Shown: positions 55,701 to 56,444, counted from the first letter of the stretch. The stretch is DNA of 64,000 bases from Ixodes scapularis (GCF_016920785.2 NW_024609835.1:20875108-20939107); one strand, 5' to 3'. Made by a program: numbers and translations. The notes: a model not told the origin generated them from the letters alone.

Positions 55701-56444
55701 ATAATCAATTTAAAGTCGGAATTCCTCATTGCATTACCTCAGCCTATTATAACTCTTTTATTCCAAGGACATCTTCAGAGTGGAATCGCCTTCCCGCGCA
55801 ATTAGTAAACATACCATCCTTTGACTTTTTTAAAAGTGCGTTGACTACTTACCTATTTTAATATTTCTCTTCGTTTGTTTGCCTTGTTTTATACATTTCT
55901 TAATTTGCTTGCACATTTTCTTTTTACATTTTTCGTGCTTGGCTTTTAGTGTTTGTATATTGTTTGTGTTCCAAATTTGTCTTGTACCACTCCCGTCTGT
56001 AATGCCCCAGGGCCTTGAGGGTACTTAAAAAAATAAATAAATAAATAAAAGAGCTGCGCTTTAATTCGGCGTTACAGGGAGTTGTAAGCGGCTTTCACTT
56101 TTTTGTTTCAAACGTTTCATGACAAAGTTCCAAAGCATCAATCCAAGATGCAAGTTATTAATACAATGTTCCACATAAGTCAATAGGGGACCCACTATTA
56201 CTGCATATCGAAGGGCAATGAATGAAAATATCCCACCTGTGGATACTGCCACAGATGCTGAGTACAAGGCCGCAGCACCTAAAGATTGCTAGAAAGCAAT
56301 ATACAATAAAGTTGATTGATGAGTTTCCTAATATTCACACGCATCCGAACGCAATGGAAGAAAAAAAAATTGACTTACGCTTAGGAACATATACAGACAA
56401 CAGACACCGAGACCAGTCTTGTTTCCGTACCGCATTCGCAGATA
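1536..56444 (-). CDS. SLC5-family sodium-coupled solute transporter, partial gene, 11 exons
   Basis: Eleven minus-strand exons join into about 1,136 coding bases (about 378 residues) with no stop and consistent phases: 56444-56379, 56288-56237, 27800-27733, 25835-25678, 22098-21958, 19323-19194, 13759-13671, 13459-13350, 5218-5151, 4940-4854, 1702-1536. All introns begin GT and end AG. Family landmarks appear in order: GGLRAVVWTDCVQ, MMVQRYMAARTPIEARR, DCDPLMTGHISKLDQ then ILPYYV, and the sodium-site-2-type serine stretch SSTLSTISSAIN. These match monocarboxylate/multivitamin-type SLC5 carriers, plasma-membrane symporters with an LeuT-like fold; the substrate cannot be told. The N-terminal membrane segments should lie beyond 56444, and the C-terminal exon lies left of 1536. 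Introns total over 53 kb and are filled with mobile elements. Exon joins are my inference, but seven codons split across introns reassemble sensibly. Confidence 0.85.
2085..4540 (+). pseudogene. Decayed LINE reverse transcriptase, split by a MITE
   Basis: A conceptual reading near 2105-2175 gives NNNNYRPILVLTIFSKILEL, the 'NYRPIS.L..FSKI.E' block of jockey/CR1-type LINE reverse transcriptases. After the insertion at 2413-3312 the reading resumes with IAQYADDTNGLYTDKSNEKL (YADD at about 3440), then LKSNKTKYITFNSRNKP and a C-terminal stretch to about 4008. Stops and frameshifts break the frame throughout. The stretch to about 4540 is the likely 3' untranslated region. Lies in the SLC5 intron. 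Confidence 0.72.
2413..3312. mobile_element. hAT-type nonautonomous element (MITE)
   Basis: Begins CAGGGAAGGGCAAAATAC and ends AAATACTGCCCATCCCTG, the CAGGG-type termini usual for hAT elements. The subterminal zones are dense in AATACAAATAC / GTATTTGTATT motifs. The flanks share AAACG immediately on both sides, shorter than the usual 8-bp hAT duplication, so the full duplication may have decayed. It interrupts the LINE at 2085-4540. The interior holds no transposase frame. Confidence 0.75.
4854..4940 (-). CDS. SLC5 exon
   Basis: 29 whole codons between acceptor CGTAACAG and donor GTAAGT. The peptide contains SSGAVSGPFVGVALLAFAFP then WTNSK, the SLC5 'G..G...G.F.LG...P..N.KGA' membrane segment. 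It is phase 0 on both sides and joins directly to GAVTAIL of the next exon. Confidence 0.88.
5151..5218 (-). CDS. SLC5 exon
   Basis: 68 bases between acceptor TTGCAG and donor GTAAGACT. It encodes FFIGIIMTCYGIAVPYLGSI then TR, a transmembrane helix. It starts with two bases of a codon whose first base (G) ends the exon at 13350, giving alanine. Confidence 0.85.
5746..7075. repeat. Solo LTR of the gypsy-3 family, split by a MITE
   Basis: The sequence matches the LTRs at 12822-13341 and 63431-63946: a start like TATGGGTTTCCC, AGACGTGTTTA-like and CACGGAAAGGGGAAGAGCTT blocks, GGGCCGGCTTGTATA, then (after the insertion) TATAGCCTGCGGAAATGGAC and an end at CACGTGGTTCGCACA. Without the insertion the LTR is about 530 bp, like the others. 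No flanking duplication is obvious. Confidence 0.72.
6024..6823. mobile_element. MITE inserted in the LTR
   Basis: About 800 bp flanked on both sides by TATAG (6019-6023 and 6824-6828), which joins the two LTR halves cleanly when removed. The ends are inverted: ATCATTCCATTTAG on the left and CTAATGGAACGGTC on the right. If the duplication is only TA, a Tc1/mariner-type origin is possible. No transposase is visible inside. Confidence 0.65.
7076..8790. other. No recognisable gene
   Basis: GC-rich then A-rich intronic sequence. An A-rich tract at about 8068-8152 with scattered C and G gives a spurious lysine-rich frame. No family resemblance or good splice pair was noticed. Confidence 0.5.
8796..8863 (-). 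tRNA. tRNA-like sequence (pseudogene or SINE head)
   Basis: On the minus strand it has an A-box-like TAGCTTTGTGGTAAG, an anticodon-arm-like CTGCCTCGCCAGTGG and a perfect B-box GGTTCGATCC. The acceptor stem is not convincing and an A-rich stretch adjoins (8771-8791, read as T-rich in this orientation). It is better seen as tRNA-derived repeat sequence than a functional tRNA. Confidence 0.45.
8870..10839. other. No recognisable gene
   Basis: Mixed-composition sequence with several short open frames on both strands (the longest about 127 codons at 9731-10114). None shows a known domain, signal peptide or repeat structure. It may hold unclassified repeats. Confidence 0.4.
10840..11097 (-). mobile_element. 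Gypsy-3-type internal fragment
   Basis: Resembles the 5' leader of the element at 57273-63430. Shared blocks include ACACTTGTTCATTGTGTCCG (against AACACTTGCTCATTATGTCC), the GCCGT-AGTGGCG region and TTATTGCGAAAG. Together with the LTR at 12822-13341 it forms the 5' end of a truncated minus-strand copy. The rest of the element is absent or unrecognisable to the left. Confidence 0.55.
11290..12660. repeat. Long inverted repeat, Penelope-like ends
   Basis: The outer arms (about 11310-11480 and 12510-12655) are reverse complements; for example GGTTTAAAACAGCGCGACA against TGTCGCGCTGTTCTAAACC. This type of arm also ends the Penelope-like copies elsewhere in the window. The inner arms belong to the MITE at 11782-12504. 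No coding frame is recognised. Confidence 0.6.
11782..12504. mobile_element. MITE with long inverted repeats
   Basis: Starts TATAGGGTGTCCCAAGTCAC and ends GTCTTGGGACACTCTATA. Arms of about 200 bp are similar through the stretch that ends near 12010 on the left and begins near 12290 on the right. The flanking TA may be a 2-bp duplication. The superfamily is not determined. Confidence 0.6.
12822..13341 (-). repeat. Gypsy-3 family LTR next to an SLC5 splice donor
   Basis: About 520 bp, beginning TGTGGGTTTC and ending GGTTTGCACA. It matches the LTR at 63431-63946 block by block (AGACGTGTTTATT-like, AGAACCACGGAAAGGGGAAG, GGGCCGGCTTATATAAGC, GTCCACAAGGAAATACGGCC). It contains a TATATAAG box. Its right end lies 8 bases from the exon boundary at 13350, so the intron keeps only GTAAGTAT before the LTR. 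Confidence 0.75.
13350..13459 (-). CDS. SLC5 exon with sodium-site serine motif
   Basis: Acceptor ACTGTTATTTTCAG, donor GTAAGTATT. It encodes TISSAINTQVAVCFVDGVMP and ends KLTKCI. With the preceding exon it forms STLSTISSAIN, aligned with the conserved TM8 stretch (ASLSTVSSGLNS-like) that supplies sodium-site residues in SLC5 carriers. An LTR ends only 8 bases inside the downstream intron. Confidence 0.88.
13671..13759 (-). CDS. SLC5 exon
   Basis: Acceptor TTTATTTTCAG, donor GTAATTC. 29 codons plus AG. It encodes ILPYYVHKELKIFPSFTALF then LAGVVSSTL, corresponding to the 'DQ-LVPYYVM...PGL.GLF.AGIFSASL' region of the family. Confidence 0.88.
14044..14185 (-). repeat. Gypsy-1 3' LTR
   Basis: 142 bp, identical to the LTR at 18964-19105 except for the final base (C here, T there). 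It lies immediately after the end of the pol frame. Preceded by target duplication AATAT. Confidence 0.9.
14187..17690 (-). pseudogene. pol: Gypsy-1 pol (protease, RT, RNase H, integrase), broken
   Basis: The protease has ALIDTGAAISIM near 17590. Reverse transcriptase follows with KKDGSWRFCVDYRQLNKITK, then MPFGLCNAPATFERM and CYLDDVIIFS. RNase H has LRTDASGHGIGAILAQHQSG and TDHHALCWLSSLRDPIGRLG. The integrase has the H2C2 finger, the LLSDRGRPF and TAYHPQTNGLVER core, and a C-terminal GPYRVL-type domain ending near 14187. Lesions: TAG at 16425-16427 where the related element at 49263-55219 has a Glu codon (LYEFKVMPFG), a frameshift near the T8 run at about 15424, and a frameshift near 15085. 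Pol is in the -1 frame relative to gag and is open upstream across the gag stop, next to GGAAAAC. Confidence 0.9.
17714..18961 (-). CDS. gag: Gypsy-1 gag
   Basis: Open for 415 codons starting right after the 5' LTR. It has a retrotransposon-gag core (DVEEWLLLYERISRHNRWDP, then YLKDTARTWCLTHEEGITSW), then a single CCHC knuckle CFHCSGVGHIQRYC near residue 330, then an Arg/Ser-rich C-terminus ending DHAASEN. Gag forms the cytoplasmic particle that packages element RNA. The true start may be the internal Met (MSTSNTPPEE) about 28 codons in. Unlike pol, this frame is unbroken. Confidence 0.87.
   Translation of the reverse strand: MVEVRSHPPDLFYTTLELRNRQLPTSVQMSTSNTPPEETPPSPSPALVLSKPRDPGNFSGSGEQDVEEWLLLYERISRHNRWDPTIMLANVIFYLKDTARTWCLTHEEGITSWDTCKEQLQHLFGDPIGRKLSAKRKLASRVQTPTESYIAYIQDILSLCQKADPIMPDSERVPPILKGIADDAFQLLVFKDCATADAVIKECRRFEEAKKRRITANFIRLPNTAPTSSCEDPTSQSHHIAKIVRRELEAMAPSSSLHAPAEPEPAVPISTVQAIVREEMNKFHAPTYTTGRRFPLVHQTPNSPPPGNFSYRRDPAAWRTPDNRPICFHCSGVGHIQRYCRNRSSNGLRSSESNGYRPSFDGRFRDRPATTRSDDNQYTMASRNCRSPSPLRRQSLSPAHRRYMSPTRDHAASEN
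18964..19105 (-). repeat. Gypsy-1 5' LTR
   Basis: 142 bp, with the element's first internal bases (TTTGGTGGAGGTGCGAAG on the minus strand) next to it; these contain TGGTGG and are the probable primer-binding region. Followed on the plus strand by target duplication AATAT. Confidence 0.88.
19194..19323 (-). CDS. SLC5 exon
   Basis: Acceptor TACTTTATGCAG, donor GTAAATGG. It encodes a membrane helix followed by YWYHDCDPLMTGHISKLDQ, the diagnostic 'CDPL..G.I...DQ' loop of SLC5 carriers. Its first base completes the arginine codon split with the exon at 21958. A gypsy element occupies most of the intron between this exon and 13759. Confidence 0.9.
19330..20700. repeat. Intronic sequence with a foldback half-copy
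   Basis: AT-rich sequence without a recognisable gene. About 19600-19760 (ACGTATGGTTTCAATTAAGAAG, GTAGAGTGCGCTAGTT) resembles one arm of the foldback at 29930-30290. A G/C-rich patch at 20050-20200 is unassigned. Confidence 0.45.
20715..21235. other. GC-rich unassigned block
   Basis: A GC-rich island in AT-rich intron, open for 138 codons on the minus strand (21205-20789) and nearly 100 on the plus strand. No known domain is seen. A CCATCTGTCGGTAG / CAGCGGCC-type composition recurs in other repeats here, so an unclassified transposon fragment is the likelier reading. Confidence 0.35.
21467..21537. repeat. Imperfect hairpin
   Basis: GTCTACGATAT and CGCTCTGCATG on the left pair with CATGCAGAGTG and ATATCGTAGAC on the right around a short CTCGCAC loop. 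No function is evident. Confidence 0.6.
21958..22098 (-). CDS. SLC5 exon
   Basis: Acceptor ATCTTCCTAG, donor GTGGGTAC. It encodes TNLSLTEDENVWACLIGLMA and then LNREGLDQMMVQRYMAARTP, the family's 'GVNQ..VQRYLS' segment. The usual Asn-Gln before VQRY is replaced by LDQMM, a modest divergence. Confidence 0.87.
22525..22735. mobile_element. MITE copy 1
   Basis: Inverted ends GTTGCGCAAGAATTGCGGTG ... and ... AACGCAACCCCTGCGCAA, with an inner TGACGTCAGAACG / CGTTCTGACATCA pair and an inner GGTGGACCTAAACACTAGAC / GTCTACC pair. Same family as 22970-23192. Confidence 0.6.
22970..23192. mobile_element. MITE copy 2
   Basis: Shares termini with copy 1: ATGCGGAGCGCAAG on the left and TTGTTCTCCGCAT on the right. 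Inner arms GCTTTGATTGGCTCTGA / CAAAGCCAATCAAAG form a stem around TGAGGTCTACACACT. The two copies are about 250 bases apart in the same orientation. Confidence 0.6.
23684..23706. repeat. TA microsatellite
   Basis: About eleven TA units followed by a T run. It lies in a stretch (23200-25650) of SLC5 intron where no gene, RNA or clear element was noticed. Confidence 0.85.
24050..25677. other. AT-rich intron, nothing recognised
   Basis: Low-GC sequence between SLC5 exons, with short open frames lacking any domain or splice context. The exon at 25678-25835 bounds it. Confidence 0.5.
25678..25835 (-). CDS. SLC5 exon
   Basis: Acceptor ATTTCTACGCAG, donor GTAAGATT. It encodes GGLRAVVWTDCVQALAMLLC, matching the very conserved 'GG.KAV.WTD..Q' signature, followed by a loop rich in Arg and Asn (RFRLRPFNELNLKDYIL). 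Confidence 0.92.
26166..26970. mobile_element. hAT-type MITE with perfect 8-bp target duplication
   Basis: Starts CAGGGTGGCCAGATGC and ends GGAACTGGCCACCCTG. CAGCCAGA flanks it exactly on both sides (26158-26165 and 26971-26978), the 8-bp signature of hAT insertion. Subterminal arms contain GAATAAGC and AAGCCCAAAA motifs in both orientations. A 171-codon frame crosses the right end (26585-27100) and is not credible as a gene. Confidence 0.85.
27733..27800 (-). CDS. SLC5 exon
   Basis: Acceptor ATGTGTTTCTAG, donor GTGAGTA. It encodes FSVPIIWVTLTMGFVGTLYT then AL, a transmembrane helix ending just before the GG-KAV-WTD signature, as in other SLC5 proteins. The upstream intron, to 56237, is about 28 kb. 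Confidence 0.87.
27960..28160. repeat. Half-copy of the foldback family at 29930-30290
   Basis: AATTAAGTAAAATTTGTGAA, GAGCGTCGTCTAAAACCCCT, AAATCAGTCATTTTTATAAA and CACTCGTGGAGCAGG follow the same order as the left arm of the later element. No partner arm is present. Confidence 0.6.
28205..29212 (+). pseudogene. LINE reverse transcriptase fragment
   Basis: A conceptual reading shows the region before the RT (APWFSVKIKRIYIRKKKGLY), then the RT entry ILDIIGRLPLNFAPGCDGIK, QHGLRKNLSCISQLFELTYV and INFSIAFDRVPHNRVISKLF (the block with the first catalytic Asp region). Several stops and frameshifts are present. It ends abruptly at VSWIM, near 29210, where a Penelope-like fragment begins. Similar to the reverse transcriptase at 48293-49262 but a different, older copy. 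Confidence 0.7.
29213..29703 (-). pseudogene. Penelope-like element 3' fragment with GIY-YIG remnant
   Basis: Read on the minus strand with frameshifts, the stretch near 29680-29530 gives IPLSCGRC, then GQTGRCLNDRLREHKLSLTF and CNTCTCTP. These are the core and zinc-ligand-like cysteines of the GIY-YIG endonuclease at the end of Penelope-like retroelements. The 3' tail (about 29215-29310) has the CTCGTCTCTTTGTGCGCAAT-type ending common to such copies. It lies in the broken LINE. Confidence 0.62.
29704..29833. repeat. Near-perfect hairpin
   Basis: TTTTTTGTGGCACGTGTTTT, then TTTTCCGCCTTTTCACGTAC on the left, and the reverse complement on the right (GTACGTGAAAAGGCGGGAAA, then ACACGTGCCACAAAAAA). 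The left side carries the CGCCTTTTCACGTACC block twice in tandem. Confidence 0.75.
29930..30290. mobile_element. Foldback MITE
   Basis: Arms of about 150 bp: AAATAGACATTTGGTTTCAA, CTGAGCGTTATCGAAAACCA, AGTAGCGCACTAAAGTTGCC, CACTCGTGGAGCAGGTAC on the left return inverted at 30150-30290. A GC-rich centre of about 60 bases contains AAATCGCGCGGGCGCC. Half-copies lie at 27960-28160 and 19600-19760. Flanked by TAATTA-rich sequence. Confidence 0.75.
30480..32366 (-). pseudogene. LINE reverse transcriptase, minus strand, interrupted by a TTAA element
   Basis: From 32366 downwards: SKQHGFRKGLSTITQLTELI, then VDIIFLDFQKAFDKVNHNKL, an insertion (31521-32143), then KLEPLLKNPTLLRWIEALLT, HSGVPQGSVLGPLLFLIFIN, ARLFTDDCILYNYIND (FTDD in place of the usual FADD), WCESWQMSLNLEKT, and LEYASEV followed by a stop. 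The C-terminal part (30750-30502: SYFPRTIKEWNALPESTAAA) is in another frame. The 5' two thirds of the element (ORF1, endonuclease) are missing, as usual for 5'-truncated LINEs. Confidence 0.85.
31521..32143. mobile_element. TTAA-targeted MITE (piggyBac-like)
   Basis: Termini AGGGGCGATGCA and TGCACCGCCCCT, flanked by TTAA on both sides (31517-31520 and 32144-32147). Removing it and one TTAA restores an unbroken LINE reading NHNKLLVKLEPLLKN. A TTAA duplication is the mark of piggyBac-superfamily insertion. The interior has no transposase. Confidence 0.85.
32367..33034. repeat. 315-bp tandem repeat, 2.1 copies
   Basis: The units start with TCTGTAAGACATGTCGCTTC at 32367, 32682 and 32997 (the last partial). 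They differ at about a dozen positions. Because 315 is a multiple of three, frames run through the units on both strands (for example a 180-codon plus frame 32493-33035 and a 173-codon minus frame 32885-32364). Translations show no known domain. It directly abuts the LINE at 32366. Confidence 0.9.
33035..33971. other. No recognisable gene; inverted-repeat half
   Basis: AT-rich then mixed sequence. About 33540-33620 (GGCTGGATCGCGGACAGCGG ... GTGTCGCCACTGGCGGCCAT) has an inverted, diverged partner at about 34660-34735 (TGGCCGCCGGTGGCGACACT ... GATCCGCGATCCAGCC), so a repeat pair brackets the solo LTR. Confidence 0.5.
33972..34381 (+). repeat. Solo LTR of the gypsy-2 family
   Basis: About 410 bp, beginning TGCCGCGCGCCAAGTAGGCA and ending TTTGGTCACCGCCCGTGACG. 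It matches the LTRs at 49263-49685 and 54795-55219 throughout (TTCGAGGTTAGAATGTTCTA; TTTTGGCACAAGTTCGCCAC; TTAAACGTTTATTTC). ATAT flanks it on both sides (33968-33971 and 34382-34385). It is in the opposite orientation to the full element. Confidence 0.88.
33996..34066 (+). tRNA. tRNA-Gly(CCC)-like sequence inside the solo LTR
   Basis: A-box-like TAGCCTAACGGTTATCGCGC, anticodon loop CTCCCAC (anticodon CCC) in CTTGCCTCCCACGCGGAAG, and T arm CCAGGGTTTGATTCCTGG with a B-box. The anticodon stem has weak outer pairs. It is conserved in all three LTRs of this family seen here, so it belongs to the element and is not a host tRNA gene. Confidence 0.6.
34386..35832. other. Unassigned intronic sequence with short repeats
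   Basis: No convincing gene. A piece at about 35283 (TTTTTCACAGCGAAGCTGTT) and its inverted relative at about 35585-35607 (GCTAAACAGCTTCGCTGG) look like ends of a foldback. A GC-rich patch with GGCGCGCC occurs near 35190. Confidence 0.4.
36150..36860 (-). pseudogene. hAT transposase remnant
   Basis: In order on the minus strand, with frameshifts: FIDEYVQVFTPLAQAITLLQ (near 36780), LIAAINKRFAGMDEEKHLII then SSVCHPKFKVAWIDN (near 36560), and the hAT C-terminal dimerisation motif LPSSAVVERVFSIGGTIASE (near 36220). The region up to the catalytic residues upstream is not recognisable. The product would have been a nuclear transposase. Confidence 0.82.
36897..36964 (-). tRNA. tRNA-like sequence in the hAT element
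   Basis: The minus strand reads CCGTTGCCTAGTCGGTAGCG (A-box-like), a CTGGCTCGCAACCGTAG anticodon-arm-like stretch and a weak B-box (GTGCGTGCGATCC). Probably a tRNA pseudogene or a SINE head carried by the element. Low support. Confidence 0.3.
37836..38657. repeat. Compound inverted repeat (three related arms)
   Basis: A block of about 250 bp at 37836-38084 is the reverse complement of 38447-38657 and, for its outer 150 bp, of 38085-38240. Shared text includes CTAGTTGGTTCATGATGCAG, GACACAGGGGACAATTACAA and GCAGCCAGGCGTTTACATGA. An open frame (38166-38657, 163 codons) runs through it without known domains. The arm ends resemble the tails of Penelope-like copies nearby. Confidence 0.7.
39290..39877 (-). 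pseudogene. Penelope-like RT C-terminus, left copy
   Basis: Two minus-strand frames: LKGKNNTDIESVVASKSHVF ... GALQFLDFNIRCESWHLCWA (39859-39671), then SKTVKSVIALSSLRTALFKS ... RVKRLSNAGFPLGVVMGVVE (39657-39406), and further VVFSAPAKLGRLCAG. Order and spacing match the right copy. Frameshifted and stop-containing, so non-functional. Confidence 0.75.
39928..40670 (+). pseudogene. Penelope-like RT C-terminus and GIY-YIG endonuclease, right copy
   Basis: An open frame of about 150 codons (to 40379) reads VGDYLIVLKGNDNTDIESVI, GALQFLGLNLRCEPSHLCWA, ALSSLRTALLKLCHRRCSDR, VKRLSNAGFHLGVIMGVVEL. Further on, in other frames, VVFSAPAKWGRLCAA leads to the endonuclease: CACGVVYLIPLSCGKKY, then shifted IGQTGRCVN and REHSLSLRSS. 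A Penelope-like element uses such an RT plus GIY-YIG enzyme for retrotransposition. The N-terminal RT half is missing. Confidence 0.78.
41060..42010 (-). repeat. Minisatellite-bearing repeat element, copy A
   Basis: The left end (about 41075-41185) reads GCCGCTTACAACTCCCTGTA, ATGCCGAATTAGAGTGGAGC, then paired GGTCACGTGACC sites. The right end (about 41900-42000) reads ATAATGCACCGCGCGGTTAC and ends AGTGCTGCGCTCTAAAAG. Copy B at 44455-45163 plus 56052-56110 carries the same ends in the opposite orientation but a different core minisatellite. Probably a tick-specific nonautonomous element. Confidence 0.65.
41205..41892. repeat. Palindromic minisatellite (CGCTAAATCTAGCGG type)
   Basis: More than 20 degenerate units of about 30 bp built on CCGCTAAATCTAGCGG and a variable A/T spacer. 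The left part (to about 41430) reads TTTCCCCGCTAAATCTAGCG and the right part reads the reverse complement CGCTAGATTTAGCGGGGAAA, so the whole array is an inverted repeat whose individual units are also near-palindromic. Confidence 0.85.
42010..44440. other. No recognisable gene
   Basis: AT-rich intronic sequence with a homopolymer step (about 18 C followed by about 10 T at 43501-43528). Short frames at 42788-43012 and 43785-43973 show no domain. Confidence 0.5.
44455..45163 (+). repeat. Minisatellite-bearing repeat element, copy B (left part)
   Basis: Starts TTTTTTAGAGCGCAGCTCTT, continues GGCGTCGGCGTCGCCGTCGC and CGCGCGGTGCATCATGGGAA, then CACGTGAC sites, a minisatellite, more GGTCACGTGACC sites, and CCCTTCCCTCCTCCTCCTCA. 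The expected continuation (AGCTGCGCTTTAATTCGGCG, GTTACAGGGAGTTGTAAGCG) is at 56052-56110, so the LINE at 45164-56051 inserted into this repeat. Confidence 0.75.
44655..45055. repeat. Minisatellite with repeated TGACGTCA cores
   Basis: About nine units of about 42 bp: ATCACTGATGACGTCACCGG, then CATCCACATCGTCATCGTCA. Most units contain the palindrome TGACGTCA (CRE/ATF-type). Frames are open on both strands (Ser-rich on plus, Met/Thr-rich on minus) as a by-product of the repeat. Confidence 0.88.
45194..46161 (+). repeat. LINE 5' tandem units (303 bp x 3.2)
   Basis: The units begin GGGCACGGCATCCAGGCTAC at 45194, 45497, 45799 and 46102 (the last truncated after about 60 bases). Each encodes MTPNIPLLFIVQ, a hydrophobic stretch LLLLTYDGGIT and a Ser/Thr/Ala-rich segment. 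Spacing of 303, 302 and 303 means the frame slips once, at a C run near 45708-45714. By analogy with the 5' monomers of mammalian and other LINEs these may be promoter units. Confidence 0.85.
46252..46302 (+). other. 2A-like ribosome-skipping motif
   Basis: Reads LDLILLLSGDVERNPGP and is followed immediately by Met. GDVE-NPGP plus a preceding hydrophobic Leu-rich stretch fits the 2A consensus D(V/I)ExNPGP, which causes ribosomes to release the upstream peptide and continue from the Pro. It is in frame with upstream sequence open back to 45823 and with ORF1 downstream. 2A-like sequences are known at the N-termini of several non-LTR retrotransposon proteins. Activity is inferred, not shown. Confidence 0.85.
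46303..47049 (+). CDS. LINE ORF1 protein (L1-ORF1-like RNA-binding protein)
   Basis: About 248 codons from the Met after the 2A-like motif. Residues about 5-90 form a heptad-like coiled coil (QLKEITDEQKRTSDSLSALT, SEIALLKRR). An RRM-like core begins RRSNLLFFGLQDTARKSWEE and ends VKFSFFKHKETVLR. A C-terminal domain contains ARKMLLQFARAQGGLYKLRV, then NKLFIFN. This matches transposase-22/L1 ORF1 architecture, an RNA-binding trimer that coats element RNA in the cytoplasm. The frame is uninterrupted and could start further upstream (a Met at 46130), giving a longer 2A-linked leader with a hydrophobic segment. Confidence 0.85.
   Translation: MTVAQAEPLARIETFVTQLHEGQAGVVVQLKEITDEQKRTSDSLSALTTRVTTIETDLAICKSEANAATEIETKVECLLSEIALLKRRSDDAESRSRRSNLLFFGLQDTARKSWEESEKLVLDVCSDKLGIQITPDTIERAHRTGRFHPNKNRPIIVKFSFFKHKETVLRSCSKLKDTNVSVSEDYPKNVQFARKMLLQFARAQGGLYKLRVDRLHLGNKLFIFNCETNQICEGSPNESNTASTILPP
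47098..48158 (+). pseudogene. LINE ORF2 endonuclease, frameshifted
   Basis: An apurinic-like endonuclease in two frames. 47116-47544 gives FTNIRSIVRNRDDLSSVIDA, VVILTETWLSS (the Glu motif), DRRGGGVLIAVD and ILCACYRPPNA. After a frameshift near 47470-47540 (a HGDFN-type block is visible as ACATGGCGATTTCAATTTGC), 47664-48158 gives TVLDLILSSDPNL and GISDHSILHF (SDH catalytic motif). It would nick target DNA for target-primed reverse transcription. At least one frameshift and stops at about 47544 and 48159 inactivate it. Confidence 0.85.
48160..49262 (+). pseudogene. LINE ORF2 reverse transcriptase, first part
   Basis: RT blocks in order: VIPLHEQGDKQSPLNYRPIS, SPSQHGFRKSLSCETQLLTF, IDCVFLDFCKAFDKVPHKRL (first catalytic Asp), TSGVPQVSVLGPLLFLIYVN (the normally invariant PQGS reads PQVS), SLFADDCVIY (catalytic Asp pair), WCDLWQMSLNTNKCKAMTIS. 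The frame is open from 48293 to the gypsy insertion at 49263. A small duplication and frameshift lie near 48275-48300 (CCAGTGTGCC twice). Confidence 0.87.
49263..49685 (-). repeat. Gypsy-2 3' LTR
   Basis: 423 bp with the polypurine tract just inside (49686-49705). It contains the tRNA-Gly-like sequence at 49582-49653. Confidence 0.9.
49582..49653 (-). tRNA. tRNA-Gly(CCC)-like sequence in gypsy-2 3' LTR
   Basis: The minus strand reads TGGCCTAACGGTTATCGCGC (A-box), TTGCCTCCCACGCAGAAGG (anticodon CCC), CCAGGGTTCGATTCCTGG (perfect T arm and B-box) and GCCGCGACTAC. Identical in the 5' LTR and near-identical in the solo LTR. Part of the element, not an independent tRNA gene. Confidence 0.65.
49797..53231 (-). 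pseudogene. pol: Gypsy-2 pol (protease, RT, RNase H, integrase) with one internal stop
   Basis: A single frame from 53231 to 49797 broken only by TAA at 52746-52748. Protease: ASALVDTGADYSVLSG and VIHGMDFLCEYGAVIDLG. RT: KKDGTLRFCVDYRQLNTVTK, TPDGLYEFKVMPFGLCTAPA, SCLVYLDDVVVFSADFDEHL. RNase H: IHTDASNAGLGAVLVQVQEG and TDHHSLCWLAKLNDPSGRLA. Integrase: H2C2 finger (HDDPTSGHFG ... CHECQRRKK), DLLGPFPPSTSGNRWIIVAT, LITDRGSSFMAQ, TAYHPQTNGLTERLNKTIAD and a C-terminal domain with RYFGPYKVLRRLGELNYEV. From 52682 onward 961 codons are intact, so this is a nearly complete polyprotein. Confidence 0.92.
53347..54769 (-). pseudogene. gag: Gypsy-2 gag, frameshifted near its end
   Basis: 408 codons are open from 54769 to 53546: an Arg/Pro-rich start, a gag core (DVEDWLLLYE-like DVEDWLQQYERVAQHNRWTE, then GTARHWFENRETPLISWTAC), and a CCHC knuckle CFHCGEADHVYRRC near residue 380. 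The frame stops after RRPRFGR. The expected C-terminus (RSPKDIEEYLRRPPSPAP ... SLSPLSRREN, like gypsy-1 gag's ending) continues in another frame to 53347. That region is a strong hairpin (53460-53549). Confidence 0.85.
53460..53549. repeat. 35-bp-arm hairpin in gypsy-2 gag C-terminal region
   Basis: TGACGGAGGGCGACGGAGGT, then ATTCCTCGATGTCC, on the left is reverse-complemented at the right (GGACATCGAGGAAT, then ACCTCCGTCGCCCTCCGTCA) around a loop of about 20 bases. Both strands therefore encode almost the same peptide (DIEEYLRRPPS). Confidence 0.85.
54795..55219 (-). repeat. Gypsy-2 5' LTR
   Basis: 425 bp, nearly identical to the 3' LTR; among the few differences is a longer A run at about 54811-54821. 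The minus strand continues into TTTTGGAGGAGGTGCTGGG, which carries a TGG start typical of a primer-binding site. Confidence 0.9.
55115..55186 (-). tRNA. tRNA-Gly(CCC)-like sequence in gypsy-2 5' LTR
   Basis: Same sequence as at 49582-49653: A-box, anticodon loop CTCCCAC and B-box GGTTCGATTCC are all intact. In the 5' LTR it lies near the LTR's upstream end, ahead of the element's transcription start region. Confidence 0.65.
55220..55860 (+). pseudogene. LINE ORF2 C-terminal part, after the gypsy insertion
   Basis: Continues the reverse transcriptase thumb and C-terminus: YKYLGVHITFNMSWKTHTDH, RNFRLAPVSLKLLMYKTLVR, SKLDYAAAIWDPGLSTLVTD, ALQNRGARFIF, and, after a frameshift near 55545, VGIPHCITSAYYNSFIPRTS then EWNRLPAQLVNIPSFDFFKS. 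The ending is typical of jockey/CR1/L2-type LINEs. TAAA repeats follow at about 56027-56051. Confidence 0.82.
56052..56110 (+). repeat. Minisatellite repeat copy B, right end
   Basis: AGAGCTGCGCTTTAATTCGG, then GTTACAGGGAGTTGTAAGCG, then GCTTTCACTTTTTT. It is the inverse of the left end of copy A (41075-41115) and completes copy B across the LINE. Confidence 0.75.
56237..56288 (-). CDS. SLC5 exon (short)
   Basis: Acceptor TTGCTTTCTAG, donor GTGGGATA. 17 codons plus one base encode QSLGAAALYSASVAVST, comparable to the 'LYAP.LAL..VTG' helix of the family. The split codon G|CC joins it in frame to the exon at 27800. An alternative acceptor 10 bases further in would break the frame with the upstream exon. 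Confidence 0.72.
56379..56444 (-). CDS. SLC5 exon (5'-most found)
   Basis: Acceptor TTCTTCCAAATAG, donor GTAAGTC. 22 whole codons read YLRMRYGNKTGLGVCCLYMF then LS, matching the family's 'YEYLE.RF....R..G...F' region. The preceding exon should end in a Tyr/Glu-type sequence and is not visible between 56445 and 64000. Confidence 0.75.

Larger units (their letters stand above)
45164..56051 (+). mobile_element. LINE with 5' tandem units, 2A-like motif, ORF1 and ORF2; split by a gypsy element
   Basis: The 5' part has a short inverted repeat (GCCTGGATGCCGTG / GGGCACGGCATCCAGGC at 45179-45210) and three 303-bp tandem units. Then come a 2A-like motif, ORF1 (46303-47049), an endonuclease (47098-48158), a reverse transcriptase (48293-49262) interrupted by gypsy-2 (49263-55219), the RT C-terminal region (55220-55860) and a 3' tail of TAAA repeats (about 56027-56051). 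Without the gypsy insertion it is about 4.9 kb. It lies in copy B of the minisatellite repeat. The clade is jockey/CR1/L2-like by RT text; not resolved further. Confidence 0.85.
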